64,000 bases of DNA from an uncultured Myxococcales bacterium. Lineage in GTDB: Bacteria > Myxococcota_A > Polyangia > Polyangiales > Polyangiaceae. The DNA lies in NCBI GenBank assembly GCA_937949945.1, contig CALFEQ010000156.1, positions 1 to 64,000 of the forward strand, read 5' to 3'. Below the pieces are notes generated by a model. That model ran no database searches. It was not told where the DNA came from and saw only the letters and a program-made list of their open reading frames with translations. Below are positions 1 through 9,617 of the stretch, in pieces. Numbering within the stretch: position 1 is the first letter of the stretch; every line of letters begins with the position of its first letter. Both the position numbers and the translations under genes were made by a program.

Positions 1-24
1 CTGAGGACTGAGGACTGAGGACTG
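1..24. repeat. 7-bp tandem repeat
   Basis: The unit CTGAGGA is repeated three times and followed by a partial fourth copy at the extreme left edge, so the array may continue outside the window. It lies in the intergenic space before the first gene. Similar short G/A-rich intergenic repeats occur near 52.6 kb and 62.3 kb. Confidence 0.8.
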
Positions 25-108
25 TTTGATCCATGTAGTCCCGACCGCCACAAGATTGCGACGCCCACTCATGTCTCTGCGGAGCGTGCGTGCTACCAAT
101 TTGTAAGA

Positions 109-1488
109 ATGCACCTACTCGGACGCTTCGCTCCGGTGCTCGCCGGCCTTCTCATCGCAGGTGCGTGTGCGGTGCCGGAGCCGGATCCCCGAGAGGCGAG
201 GCCGAGCAAGCCGCGGCAGCGCGCGGACGAGGACGCTGGCGGCAGCGTCGGCGACGGTCCGGACGGCGCGGCCAAGGGGAGCAGGGGACGGAGCTGCACG
301 GGCGGGCCGGGTGCGGACAAGAAGTGCGGGGCCAACGGAGCGACGGACTGCTGCGATGCGCAGCACGTGCCGGGCGGGCGGTACAACCGCTTCAACGATC
401 CGGCCTTCCCCGCGACGGTGAGCCCGTTCTGGCTCGACACGTTCGAGGTGACCGCCGGGCGCTTCCGCGCGTGGGTCGAAGCCACGGACGGGAACCTCCG
501 CGCGAGCGCACCTCCCGAGGGCGCCGGCGCGCACCCGAAGATCCCGGGCAGCGGCTGGCGCAGCGAGTGGAACGTGTTCCTCCCGACGTCGCGCGCCGAG
601 GTCGATCACATGTTCGGCCCGGAGGAGGGGCCTGCGCTGAACGGGATCGACGCCTGCCAGTGGGGCACCAACCTCGACGATCTCGGCGCCCTCACCTGGT
701 GGACGCCGGAGCTCGACAAGCGCATCAAGGAGCGCAACGCGAACAGGCCGGAGATCCTCGCGGAGAACACGAAGGAGGCGCTCGACCGCAAACCGCTCAA
801 TTGCGTGTCGTGGTACGTCCTCTTCGCGTTCTGCGTCTGGGACGGCGGGCGCCTCCCGACGGACGCGGAGTGGGGCTTCGCGGCCGCGGGAGGCAGCGAG
901 CAGCGGCCGTTCCCGTGGGGCGATCTCGAGCCGTCGCAGAAGGCGCACATCGCGAACCGCAAGGATCTCTCGCTCGTCCCCCTCTTCGATCCCGGCGCGA
1001 AGTACGCCGTCGCGCGGCTCTACGATCCGACGCTCGGAGAGAACATCTTCGAGGACAACTACGCGTTCACCTACGGCGGCAAGACGATGTCCAAGTCGGA
1101 CAACGCGGCCCACATCGCGCCCGTGGGCAGCCGGCCGCTCGGGAACGGCAAGTGGGGCCATGCGGATCTCGCCGGCGGCATGTTCGAGTGGATGCTCGAC
1201 GAGGGGCCGATCGAGCAGGGCGAGTGCAACGACTGCGCGAACGTGAGCTGGCCGAAGATCGACCAGCGTGACCCGCGGGCGGTGATGAATCAGCCGGAGT
1301 TCCAGAACCCGACGCCGGGAGGCGTCGATTGGTTCAAGGGCGGCGCACGGGCGATCCGCGGCAGCGCGTGGGACAACGCCAACGGCTTCTCGAACTCGCA
1401 GACGAAGTCCGAGATCGAGTACTTCACCAGCTACCCGGTGCGCCGGACGTACCGCGCGCTCGGAGGTCGCTGCGCGCGCGACCTCTGA
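109..1488 (+). CDS. SUMF1/FGE-domain lipoprotein
   Basis: This 459-residue protein belongs to the formylglycine-generating-enzyme/sulfatase-modifying-factor fold family. The N-terminus has a short hydrophobic stretch ending in IAGAC, which suggests a lipoprotein signal, followed by a low-complexity Pro/Asp/Gly linker to about residue 70. The FGE-type domain then shows GGRYNRF, the FWLDTFEVT signature near residue 105, the NCVSWYVLFAFC block near 228, and a C-terminal IRGSAW...YRALGGRC pattern typical of the fold. Many members are secreted, non-catalytic proteins that replace the modification chemistry with binding or regulatory roles, and I cannot confirm the catalytic cysteines. Myxobacterial genomes carry many such lipoproteins. 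The gene converges with the cytochrome peroxidase gene 23 bp downstream. No strong ribosome binding site precedes the ATG. Confidence 0.85.
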   Translation: MHLLGRFAPVLAGLLIAGACAVPEPDPREARPSKPRQRADEDAGGSVGDGPDGAAKGSRGRSCTGGPGADKKCGANGATDCCDAQHVPGGRYNRFNDPAFPATVSPFWLDTFEVTAGRFRAWVEATDGNLRASAPPEGAGAHPKIPGSGWRSEWNVFLPTSRAEVDHMFGPEEGPALNGIDACQWGTNLDDLGALTWWTPELDKRIKERNANRPEILAENTKEALDRKPLNCVSWYVLFAFCVWDGGRLPTDAEWGFAAAGGSEQRPFPWGDLEPSQKAHIANRKDLSLVPLFDPGAKYAVARLYDPTLGENIFEDNYAFTYGGKTMSKSDNAAHIAPVGSRPLGNGKWGHADLAGGMFEWMLDEGPIEQGECNDCANVSWPKIDQRDPRAVMNQPEFQNPTPGGVDWFKGGARAIRGSAWDNANGFSNSQTKSEIEYFTSYPVRRTYRALGGRCARDL

Positions 1489-1511
1489 TCGACCTCCGAT
1501 CCGCGCCGCGG

Positions 1512-3332
1512 CTACGGCAGCTCGATCGTCGCGCCCATCGCCTCGAGGATGGGCACGAGCTCCTCCGCGACGTTGTCGTCGAAGTTCGGCACCCACTGCT
1601 CCGTCGTGCCGACGGCGCGCGGGTCGGCGTGATCGAGCCCGCGTACGCCGTAGTGCTTGGTCACGTCGAGCAACGTCGCGAGCGTGCCGCCGTGACCGTA
1701 AGGCGCGGACGTCGGCAGGCCGCGCAGCGTGGGCGTCTTGAAGGCGCCGAGCATCGTCGGCGCGTCGACGATGAACGGCTTGGCCGCCTGCGGGGCGTCG
1801 CTCCATTTCGACGAGGCCAAGAACTCCGACGAGGCGAGCCTGAGAAGCCCGGCCGCCCTTCCCTCGTCGGCCTTCCCGTCCTGCCTGCCGGTCTCGAAGC
1901 GCAGGACGTGGAACGCGTCGTCGGTCAGGCGCGGCCCCCAGTGACACTGGATGCACCCGTTCTTCATGAAGGCGCTGAGCGCGCGCTTCTGGCCGTTGGA
2001 TAGCGCGGACGTGTCGCCCTCGGCGTAGCGATCGATCGCGTTGGGCTTCACCCGCATGGCGCGTTCGAAGGCGGCGATCGCCTTGCCGACGTTGACGAAG
2101 ACGCGCGTGACCGCGTCCTTGTCCTCGGCCGAGAGGCTCTCCCAAGCCGGATCGCCGGGCTTGCCCTCCGGGGGCAGCGCCGACATGTCCGGCAGCGGAT
2201 ACTTCGCGCCGAACACGGCCGTGTACTGGTCCGCGTAGCGCTTCGCGATCTGGTGCACGACGAACAGGCGGCTCCCGCCGAACTCGCGCGGCTCCTCGAA
2301 GGGAACGAGCGCCTGCATCCAGAGCGTGTCGGCGCGACCGTCCCAGAACTGCCAGCGCGAGTGGGCGGCGAGCGCGACGCCGGGAGAGTTGCGGTCGACC
2401 TTCGCGACGCCGGTGGACTGCGGGACGCCGTCGCCGAGATCGAGCCCGGGGTCGTGACACTTCGCGCAAGACACGGTCCCGGACGGCGAGAGCTCCGCGT
2501 CCGAGAAGAGCGCCTTGCCGAGCTCGACCGCCGCAGGCGAATCGGCGTACTCGTTCGTCGGATCGGGCGGCGGAACCGGATCGAGCTTCATCCCGCGGAT
2601 GAGGTCCATCTCGTTCTCGGTGAACCAACCGTCGAAGAGCGTCGGGGAGACGTGCGGTGGCCTCGGCGTCCCATCGAGATCGGCGAGCTCGATCGCGATG
2701 CGGCCGACGAGCGACTCCGGATCCGGATCGCCCATCGTGCCGAGGATGCGCATCGTGCGCGTGTCGACGAGGACGTACTCCGGCAGCGGCGAGCGGGCGA
2801 GGAGCGCAGGCCCGAGCCGGTAGCCCGGATCGATCGCCACCTTCCCGGGCGCGTCGATCTTCTCGCGCCACCGCGATAGGTCGGCGACCTTCGCAGGCAT
2901 GTTGTCCGCGTCGGCGATCAGGAGATCGAGCAGCACGAGCCGCCCCGCGAAGCGCGGGTCGTCCATGAACCGCTTCGTGTGCGACGCGTGCCAGAGGCAG
3001 GGACCGCACCACTCCGCCGCCGAACGCACGACGAGGATGCGCGATCGCTCCGCGCAGGGCTCGAAGAAATCCGCGAGCCGCACCGGCCCGTCGATCCCCT
3101 CGAACGCGAGATCCGGCACGGTGCCGAGGACGCGGAGCTCGTGAGGCCCCGGCGGGTACGGCACGGTCGGCGCACCGTCGACGCAGAGCGCGGCGTCGCT
3201 GCCCGCGTCGTCGCCCGGCGCGGCGGGCGCTCCAGGCGCGTCGTCGCCGCACGCCACTCCGGCCGCGATGGCGACGATCGCGGCGAGGCCGAGCGCCGTC
3301 GTGCCGGAGAGCGCAGCGCGCGTGCGAACCAT
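1512..3332 (-). CDS. Thioredoxin-fold / di-haem cytochrome c peroxidase fusion lipoprotein
   Basis: This 606-residue protein has an N-terminal signal ending near AAGVACGDD, so it is probably a periplasmic lipoprotein. Residues about 50-220 form a TlpA/redoxin-like domain with a WCGPC redox motif near residue 110. The rest is a MauG/CcpA-type di-haem peroxidase domain with two CXXCH haem c sites, CAKCH near residue 290 and CIQCH near residue 460, each followed by typical family sequence. Di-haem peroxidases reduce H2O2 or carry out oxidative protein modification in the periplasm. Joining a thiol-redox domain to the peroxidase in one chain is the unusual aspect. The start is supported by an AGAAGAGG-type ribosome binding site. 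The gene is followed on the same strand, upstream in coordinates, by the SUMF1 gene in convergent orientation. Confidence 0.85.
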   Translation of the reverse strand: MVRTRAALSGTTALGLAAIVAIAAGVACGDDAPGAPAAPGDDAGSDAALCVDGAPTVPYPPGPHELRVLGTVPDLAFEGIDGPVRLADFFEPCAERSRILVVRSAAEWCGPCLWHASHTKRFMDDPRFAGRLVLLDLLIADADNMPAKVADLSRWREKIDAPGKVAIDPGYRLGPALLARSPLPEYVLVDTRTMRILGTMGDPDPESLVGRIAIELADLDGTPRPPHVSPTLFDGWFTENEMDLIRGMKLDPVPPPDPTNEYADSPAAVELGKALFSDAELSPSGTVSCAKCHDPGLDLGDGVPQSTGVAKVDRNSPGVALAAHSRWQFWDGRADTLWMQALVPFEEPREFGGSRLFVVHQIAKRYADQYTAVFGAKYPLPDMSALPPEGKPGDPAWESLSAEDKDAVTRVFVNVGKAIAAFERAMRVKPNAIDRYAEGDTSALSNGQKRALSAFMKNGCIQCHWGPRLTDDAFHVLRFETGRQDGKADEGRAAGLLRLASSEFLASSKWSDAPQAAKPFIVDAPTMLGAFKTPTLRGLPTSAPYGHGGTLATLLDVTKHYGVRGLDHADPRAVGTTEQWVPNFDDNVAEELVPILEAMGATIELP

Positions 3333-3390
3333 CGCCTCTTCTCATAGCACGCCGACCGGAGTCGTCCGACGGGCGGCGCGGTGGGTGAGC

Positions 3391-5481
3391 TCAGCGTGGG
3401 AACGCCGCCGCGTTGCCGCCGTCGACGGTGATCACGCAGCCGGTCGTCGACGGGGCCTGGGCGAGCCACGCGAACGCGTCGGCGACGTCGCGCGCCGTCA
3501 CCTCGCGCCCGAGCAGGTTCGAGCGGAAGTACTCGTCCACGGTGATGCCGCGCGCCTTCGCGCGTGACTCGAGCATTCCCCCGCCGAAGATGTTCGTGCG
3601 GATCCGATCCGCGTTCACGGCGTTCGAGCGGATGCCGTCGCGCGCGAGATCGACCGCGTACTGGCGCATGAGCGACACGAGGGCGGCCTTCGGCACTGCG
3701 TACGGCCCGAAGCCGGGTCCCTGGTTGAAGGCGCTCTTGCTCGCGTTGAACAAGAGACATCCTCCGCGCCGCTGGAGCCGCATCGTCTCGACCGCCGCAC
3801 GCGCGACGTTCACGTGCGACAGCAGGTTCACCTCGAGCGAGTCGCGGAGCGCCGCCTCCCCTTCCTTCGTCTCGAGCTTCCCCTCCGCCGCGGTGCCGGC
3901 GTTGCTCACGACGAGGTCGACGCCGCCGAACGTCTTCGCCGCGAGGACGAACACGCGGTCCACCTCCTCGGGCTTCGTCACGTCGCAGACGGCGGTGACG
4001 ACCTGCGTCTTCTTCCCGATCGCGGCCGCGGCCGCGGCGAGCCCCGCCTCGTCGCGATCGCACATCACGACGTGCGCCCCGAGCTCGACGAACCGCTCCG
4101 CCGTCGCGCGGCCGATCCCGCTCGCCGCCCCCGTGACGACGGCGACGCGACGACCGAGCGGCAGCTCCCGCTGCGGCTCGAGCTTCGCCTGCTCGAGGCT
4201 CCAGTATTCGACGTCGAACAGGTCGTCGATCCCGAGCGGCTCGTACGCACCGACCGCCTCGGCCCATTCGATGACGTCGATGGTGTGCTCGTAGATGTCG
4301 GCCGCCATGTCGGCGTCCTTCTTCGTCTTGCCGATCGCGCACACGCCGATCCGCGGGAGGAGCACCACGCGCGGCCAGGGGTCGAGCTTCTTGCGCGTCA
4401 CGCCCTTCTTCGCGACGGCCTCCGCGAAGTAGGCGTCGTAGCGGCGCGCGTACTCCTCGATCTCGCGATCCATCCGCGCCGTGAACGGCTCCGGCGCGTA
4501 GTCGGGATCGACGACGTGGAGCGGCCAGGGCTTCGTGCGGAGCACGTGATCCGGCGTCGCGCACCCGCGCTGCGTGAGCTTGGGAGCGTCGGCGCGCTCG
4601 AGGAACGCGAGGATGCGCGGCGAGCTGCGCAGCGTGACGATGGGCGCACGCTCCACCGCATCGCCCGCCGCGCGCGAGAGGGCGCCGCGTAGGGTCGCGA
4701 CGGCGCGGGCAACGACCTCGTCGGAGAGCGGCTCGCCGGCGGGCACCGCCGCTCCTGGCGTTGCGACCTTCGCGCGCTTCGCGCGCTCTTCGGCCCAACG
4801 CTCGCAGCGGGTGACCGCATCGATCATCCGCTCGTAGCTCTCCTTCGCGGTCTCACCGAACGTGAAGATGCCGTGACGCTCGAGCACCATCACCTTCGGC
4901 GACCGACCTTGCTTCACCGCGGCGTCCCACGCCTCCTTGCACGCGCGGGCGAGCCCGAAGCCGGGCATCACGTACGGGATGAAGAGCAGGTCCTCGCCGA
5001 AGACTTCCTCCGCGATCGCGCGCGCGTCTTTCTGATCGACGACGGCGAGGAGCGCGTCCGCGTGCGTGTGGTCGATGTACGTCGCAGGCAGCGCCGCGTG
5101 GAGCAGCGTCTCGACGCTCGGCGTCGGCGCGCTGGCGTCGAGCAACGCGAGCCGGAGCTCGTTGACCATCTGCTCGTCCGTCATCTCGGGGAGCTCGAGC
5201 AGCCGCAGGAGCGGAGCCATGCGCACGGCGGGGTGCCCGGGCGGCTCGATGGTCGCGAGGTCCCATCCGGAGCCCTTCACGTGGAGGACGTCGACGGTCT
5301 CGCCGAGCGCAGTCTGTGCCTTCGCCTTGACGCTCGTGTTGCCTCCCCCATGGAGCACGAGCGCAGGCTCCGCGCCGAGGAGCCGTGCGCTGTAGGTCCG
5401 TAGCGCGAGCGCCTCGCTCACCCCGGGCTTGCGCGTCTCCACGGCACGTGCGGCGTCTGCGTCGTTCCAACGGCTCTTCAT
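3391..5481 (-). CDS. Bifunctional class II aldolase / short-chain dehydrogenase (RhaD-like)
   Basis: This 696-residue two-domain enzyme matches the rhamnulose-1-phosphate aldolase/alcohol dehydrogenase architecture. Residues about 15-420 form a class II aldolase/adducin domain, with HGGGNTSVK near residue 43, the metal-binding DHTHADAL near 137, and ERHGIFTFGE near 200. Residues about 430-690 form an NAD(P)-binding short-chain dehydrogenase with the TGAASGIG nucleotide-binding motif, NAG, and the YAVPK catalytic pair. In characterised relatives the aldolase cleaves a deoxy-ketose 1-phosphate to DHAP and lactaldehyde and the dehydrogenase oxidises the lactaldehyde. No rhamnose transport or isomerase genes lie nearby, so the substrate remains unproven. 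Length is normal for the family and there is no sign of damage. Confidence 0.9.
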   Translation of the reverse strand: MKSRWNDADAARAVETRKPGVSEALALRTYSARLLGAEPALVLHGGGNTSVKAKAQTALGETVDVLHVKGSGWDLATIEPPGHPAVRMAPLLRLLELPEMTDEQMVNELRLALLDASAPTPSVETLLHAALPATYIDHTHADALLAVVDQKDARAIAEEVFGEDLLFIPYVMPGFGLARACKEAWDAAVKQGRSPKVMVLERHGIFTFGETAKESYERMIDAVTRCERWAEERAKRAKVATPGAAVPAGEPLSDEVVARAVATLRGALSRAAGDAVERAPIVTLRSSPRILAFLERADAPKLTQRGCATPDHVLRTKPWPLHVVDPDYAPEPFTARMDREIEEYARRYDAYFAEAVAKKGVTRKKLDPWPRVVLLPRIGVCAIGKTKKDADMAADIYEHTIDVIEWAEAVGAYEPLGIDDLFDVEYWSLEQAKLEPQRELPLGRRVAVVTGAASGIGRATAERFVELGAHVVMCDRDEAGLAAAAAAIGKKTQVVTAVCDVTKPEEVDRVFVLAAKTFGGVDLVVSNAGTAAEGKLETKEGEAALRDSLEVNLLSHVNVARAAVETMRLQRRGGCLLFNASKSAFNQGPGFGPYAVPKAALVSLMRQYAVDLARDGIRSNAVNADRIRTNIFGGGMLESRAKARGITVDEYFRSNLLGREVTARDVADAFAWLAQAPSTTGCVITVDGGNAAAFPR

Positions 5482-5553
5482 GACGTCGCGTCATAGCGCG
5501 GCTGGGTGTTCGGGTGGAGGGTCGGCGTGAGGAGCGAGGCCGTTCCCGCCCGG

Positions 5554-5800
5554 TCATACCGCCGCTTCCGCACGCGAGGCGCGCATCGCGAAGATCTGCC
5601 GGAGCGACACCACGTGGCCGAACAGGGCGACCGGGACGAGGAACGCGGGAAGCCACACGTACGGGAACCGAGCCAGGATGACGTTCGACGGCCCCGGCCA
5701 CGGCAGGTGGAGCGGCCCACGGCATCGCGGTGACGCCCATGCCGACGACGTTCACGAGCAGGAGGAGCGTCCCGCCCGTCCCTCGCGAAGGTCACCGTGT
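5554..5800 (-). pseudogene. Remnant of small membrane protein gene
   Basis: On the minus strand one frame reads TLLLLVNVVGMGVTAMPW and then a shift is needed to continue into LPWPGPSNVILARFPYVW. From there the frame runs through a second hydrophobic helix, LPAFLVPVALFGHVVSLR, to a TGA at 5554. The two pieces together look like the last two transmembrane helices of a short integral membrane protein interrupted by an indel near 5705. The 5' part cannot be followed with confidence and runs into the neighbouring regulator remnant. It could instead be an intact gene with a sequencing error, but adjacent sequence is also scrambled. No function can be assigned. Confidence 0.5.
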
Positions 5801-5863
5801 CCGAGCCAACCGATCCGACGCCCGCACGGCGCGAACAGGTACCCGACGCCCGCGTGCGAGCCT

Positions 5864-6165
5864 TTTCGCCCTCGCGGAGCCGGGCGAAGAGCTCGGCGTC
5901 GATCTCGTCGATCGCCTCGAAGCAGCGCCACCCGGCCCGTCGGGCGCTTCGCCCTCTCCCGCCACGGCCTCGAGCGAGAACGACGAGCCCGTGCCCTCCA
6001 CGGGAACGCTGCGCGAGCAGATGGCCGGCGTTCGAGCGCTCGCTCGTCGCGCGCACGCTCGCGGCGACGGGCCACAACCAGTCGGAGGCCGCGCGACGCC
6101 TCGGCATCTCGCGCATGACCCTCATCGAGAAGATGAAGCGCTACGGCCTCCGACGCGGCCGGGCT
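5864..6165 (+). pseudogene. Fis-type HTH C-terminus of an NtrC-family regulator, remnant
   Basis: The plus strand encodes LREQMAG in one frame and FERSLVARTLAATGHNQ in the next. This is the classical start of the C-terminal Fis-like helix-turn-helix of sigma-54-dependent regulators, continuing as SEAARRLGISRMTLIEKMK. A one-base frameshift near 6035 separates the two halves. An acidic/Ala-Pro linker precedes it, but no AAA+ central domain is present upstream, so only the DNA-binding tail survives. The 3' end dissolves into a 15-bp tandem repeat. Both this and the membrane-protein remnant indicate a small graveyard between the aldolase gene and the lipoprotein operon. Confidence 0.6.
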
Positions 6166-6190
6166 CGACGCGGCCGGGCTCGACGCGGCT
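6151..6190. repeat. 15-bp tandem repeat, about 2.7 copies
   Basis: The unit CGACGCGGCCGGGCT occurs twice in full (6151-6165 and 6166-6180) and once in part (6181-6190). It abuts the stop codon of the downstream minus-strand lipoprotein gene and replaces the expected 3' end of the regulator remnant. Confidence 0.85.
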
Positions 6191-6606
6191 CAGGGCGGGG
6201 CGTCGGGCTGCGCCACGACCTCTGCGTCGATCCGGAGGACGACCTGGCCGTCCGCCTCGAGCTCGAGCTGCGTGCGGCCGCGCTTCTTGCCGATGAACAC
6301 GTAGTCGTGAGGCGTGATGACGTTGGCGACCTCGAGGATCGAGGAGTCCCCGGAGCGCAGCACGAGAGACATCGGCTCGCGATCGTCGCTCCAAGCGACG
6401 ATGCGGCTCTTCATGATCATGCCCTCGTGGACGCGGAGGCTCGTCAAGTTGATGCCGCCTCCGAGATCGTCGAGCACGACGCTCGAGATCTCGGTGCGGT
6501 CGTACTCGGGCCCGCACGCGGCACCGCCGAGGAGGATGCCCGCGAGGGCGAGCGCAGTGCGTGCGAGCGCAGTGCGTGCGAACCCGTTGCTCGTACGAAG
6601 GCTCAT
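6190..6606 (-). CDS. Small lipoprotein, second gene of operon
   Basis: This 138-residue protein starts at an ATG that overlaps the stop codon of the upstream gene (ATGA), so it is translationally coupled. The N-terminus is a signal peptide ending ILLGGAAC, consistent with lipid attachment. The remaining 100 residues have a beta-rich pattern (alternating hydrophobics, LEVANVITPHDYVFIG, TQLELEADGQVVLRI) reminiscent of a single Ig-like or BIG2-like domain. The signal peptide contains an in-frame 15-bp duplication encoding ARTAL twice. No enzymatic motif is visible and I do not recognise the family. It probably acts at the outer membrane or cell surface with its partner. Confidence 0.75.
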   Translation of the reverse strand: MSLRTSNGFARTALARTALALAGILLGGAACGPEYDRTEISSVVLDDLGGGINLTSLRVHEGMIMKSRIVAWSDDREPMSLVLRSGDSSILEVANVITPHDYVFIGKKRGRTQLELEADGQVVLRIDAEVVAQPDAPP

Positions 6607-7367
6607 TGCGCTCCCTCCGTGACCTCGACCTCGATCTCCTTCGCGAGTGCGGCGCCCTCGGCCGTGAGCTTGGTCTTGCCCGGCGCCTTCGACACGATCG
6701 TGGCGACGCCCTTCGAGTAGCTCTCGACGTCGGCGATCTCCGGGTTCGCCGACGTCCACTTCACGCGGATCGATCCGGCGACCGCCTCCTGCTTGTACCT
6801 GCCGAACGTGCGGAACGACTGCCGTTGCCCGACGGTCATGTCGACCTTCGTCACGGGCGTGGGCGCGTCGCCCCTGTACTCCGCCTGATAGACGACGAGG
6901 TCGTCGGGCTTGACGATGCGCAACGTGACGAAATCGATGACGGCGCCTTTCGCGTCGCGCACGTAGACGGTGCCGAACCCCGGCGAGAGCGCCGTGAACC
7001 CGTCGGGCCCGCTGCCGACGTACGGCTCGAGGGGCACGAGCGTGATCCCGTCGTACGAATGTCCCTTGATGTTCAGCCTCGTGCCTTCCTGCCCGTCGGC
7101 GACGAAGCGCAGGTTGAAGTTCGATCCCGTCGCGATCGCCGTGGGGAAGTCCTTCGCGTCGTTCGTCGACCAGCGGTCGCAGGCGACGGCGTCGTCGCAC
7201 TTGAAGAGGAAGCTCCCGTTCCCGAGCTTGCCTTCCTTGTACGCAGGACTCCCCTCGGGCGGGTTGTTGCTGCATGCAGCGAGCACGAAGAGGGAGAGCA
7301 CGCAACTGCATCCGAGGAGCGCTCGCGTGCTGCTCCTCGTCCGGGACGACTTGGGGTTACGAAGCAT
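6603..7367 (-). CDS. Lipoprotein with Ig-like (BIG2-type) domains
   Basis: This 254-residue protein begins at ATG 7367, chosen because AGGAG stands eight bases upstream and because the signal peptide directly follows: basic start, then LFVLAAC as a good lipobox. An internal Cys pair (CDDAVAC) follows the linker. The C-terminal third has the repeating pattern of bacterial Ig-like domains (WTSANPEIADVESYSKGVA, TIVSKAPGKTKLTA), which matches BIG2 repeats. Such proteins are usually exported surface or periplasmic proteins. It forms a two-gene operon with the downstream lipoprotein through a 4-bp overlap. Function is unknown. Confidence 0.8.
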   Translation of the reverse strand: MLRNPKSSRTRSSTRALLGCSCVLSLFVLAACSNNPPEGSPAYKEGKLGNGSFLFKCDDAVACDRWSTNDAKDFPTAIATGSNFNLRFVADGQEGTRLNIKGHSYDGITLVPLEPYVGSGPDGFTALSPGFGTVYVRDAKGAVIDFVTLRIVKPDDLVVYQAEYRGDAPTPVTKVDMTVGQRQSFRTFGRYKQEAVAGSIRVKWTSANPEIADVESYSKGVATIVSKAPGKTKLTAEGAALAKEIEVEVTEGAQ

Positions 7368-7855
7368 GAAGAGCTCCTGCGCGTGCGCCGCGGAGGCGCC
7401 GACACGATCGAGAAGACTACCGCTCTTCGCGAGTCGAGCGCCCCGGCGCGTTGGCAGTCGTGGCGCTCGAGGCGTTCTCCGACGGTGACGGGAAAGACCC
7501 AACGTGGGACCGAGCTCGCGCGCGGGCGAGCCTCGGCCCCACGTTCCCCGTGCCGACCCGTCACGGGCGGAAGTACGTGGGCGCCCCCCGGGCGCCCACC
7601 CCTTCCAAGCGAAGGGAAGCGAAGCTGAGCCACGCTTTCGCAACGGCCGTGCCGCGGGCCTCGAACGGCGCACCACCGCGAGATTTCCGCGCGAAGAGCG
7701 CGCTCTTTCGCGGGTCGAGCCGGCTCTGCCCGAGCTCGGCCACCGGCCCCCCTGACATCCATGACATCCCGCCGTGGCCGCGCGGAAACAGGGGTCCCAG
7801 ACGGGCGCTCCGAGCGCCTCTTGGCGCCCTTCTCTGACTCCACCGTAGCTGGTCC
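7368..7855. other. Intergenic region without recognisable gene
   Basis: This 488-bp stretch separates the minus-strand lipoprotein operon from the tRNA gene. Open frames here are low-complexity Arg/Ala/Pro-rich shadows without ribosome binding sites. It presumably holds the lipoprotein operon promoter, but I see no convincing consensus. Confidence 0.6.
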
Positions 7856-7885
7856 TTGACAGGGGGCCCCAGACGACGCTAAACG
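7856..7885 (+). promoter_or_regulatory. Probable sigma-70-type promoter of tRNA-Val
   Basis: A perfect TTGACA (7856-7861) is followed 18 bp later by TAAACG (7880-7885), placing a start site a few bases before the tRNA at 7897. The -35 box matches consensus and the -10 box is weak. Confidence 0.6.
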
Positions 7886-7896
7886 CGAGGGTCCTC

Positions 7897-8943
<1,047 letters not shown>

Positions 8944-8947
<4 letters not shown>

Positions 8948-9221
8948 CGCGTCACCTCCGCGAGCTTCAGGATCTCAATGCGGTCCATCAGATCGCCGCC
9001 CATCTCGAAGAGGTCATCCAATGCATCCTCGAGAGCGGCGGCCCACCATCGTCGTTCTCGAGGCCACGGACCGCGAAGAGGATGAGGCCGATGCGATTGC
9101 GGACCTCCTTGGCGCGCCTGTGGAGCTCTTCGAGGCTGTCCGGCTTGGGCGCCGCGACGCGCGGCGGGGGCGGCGCAACCACGTCCGCGGGCTTGCTCGT
9201 CTTCTTCGTGGTGATCTTCAT
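8944..9221 (-). pseudogene. Small coiled-coil-like protein gene, frameshifted
   Basis: The gene starts at ATG 9221 (MKITTKKTSKPADVV, a Pro-rich linker, then LEELHRRAKEVRNRIGLILF). A one-base shift near 9042 moves it to AAALEDALDDLFEMGGDL, ending in ILKLAEVTR with a TGA that overlaps the next ATG at 8947. Read with the shift it would be a roughly 92-residue helical protein. The ATGA overlap with the integrase start suggests the two were one operon. No function is recognisable. Confidence 0.55.
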
Positions 9222-9291
9222 TCGCGTTCTCGTGTTGCTGAAGGGGTTGAACGTTTGCGCCGTCGAGGTGGGCCAGACCTCGACGGCGTTC

Positions 9292-9465
9292 CTACTTCCG
9301 TCTCTTGCTGCTCGTCGCGACGAGCGCGGCTTCACGCACGTACGCGGCGACGCTCTTGCGGGCGTCGAACGCGTGCGCTCGAAGCCGTTCGTATTCGTCC
9401 TCGGTCACTGCTACGCCGATCATCCTCTCGCGACGTTCGGCGTCGCTCTTCTTCGGTCGCGCCAT
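9292..9465 (-). CDS. Short ribbon-helix-helix (MobC/CopG-like) protein
   Basis: A 57-residue protein starts MARPKKSDAERRERMIGVAV and continues TEDEYERLRAHAFDARKSV, AAYVREAAL, ending in a basic tail. The beta-strand plus two helices, with the phrase EYERLRAHA...SVAAYVREA, is characteristic of MobC-type relaxosome accessory proteins and other ribbon-helix-helix DNA binders. These bind DNA as dimers near transfer origins or as antitoxin-like repressors. It is intact, unlike most neighbours. Its presence suggests the element descends from a mobilisable plasmid or conjugative element, but no relaxase is visible. Confidence 0.7.
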   Translation of the reverse strand: MARPKKSDAERRERMIGVAVTEDEYERLRAHAFDARKSVAAYVREAALVATSSKRRK

Positions 9466-9617
9466 GACGAGACCATCCCTCCATTCGCGCGCACCGCAAC
9501 GATCCTTCGGAAAAACAGGACTCGCGTGCGCGTAAGTGATTTAGGTTCAGGCGGTCGCTTTTTCGTGCATGATGCACGCAGTCGGCACGATCCCCGCGCG
9601 GTGCTACCCTCCCGACG

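Noticed and set aside
115..3345. 1076-codon open frame on the minus strand across two genes
   Set aside because: It is a product of high GC: the translation is Arg/Ala-rich without motifs, while the overlapping SUMF1 and peroxidase frames carry clear family signatures.
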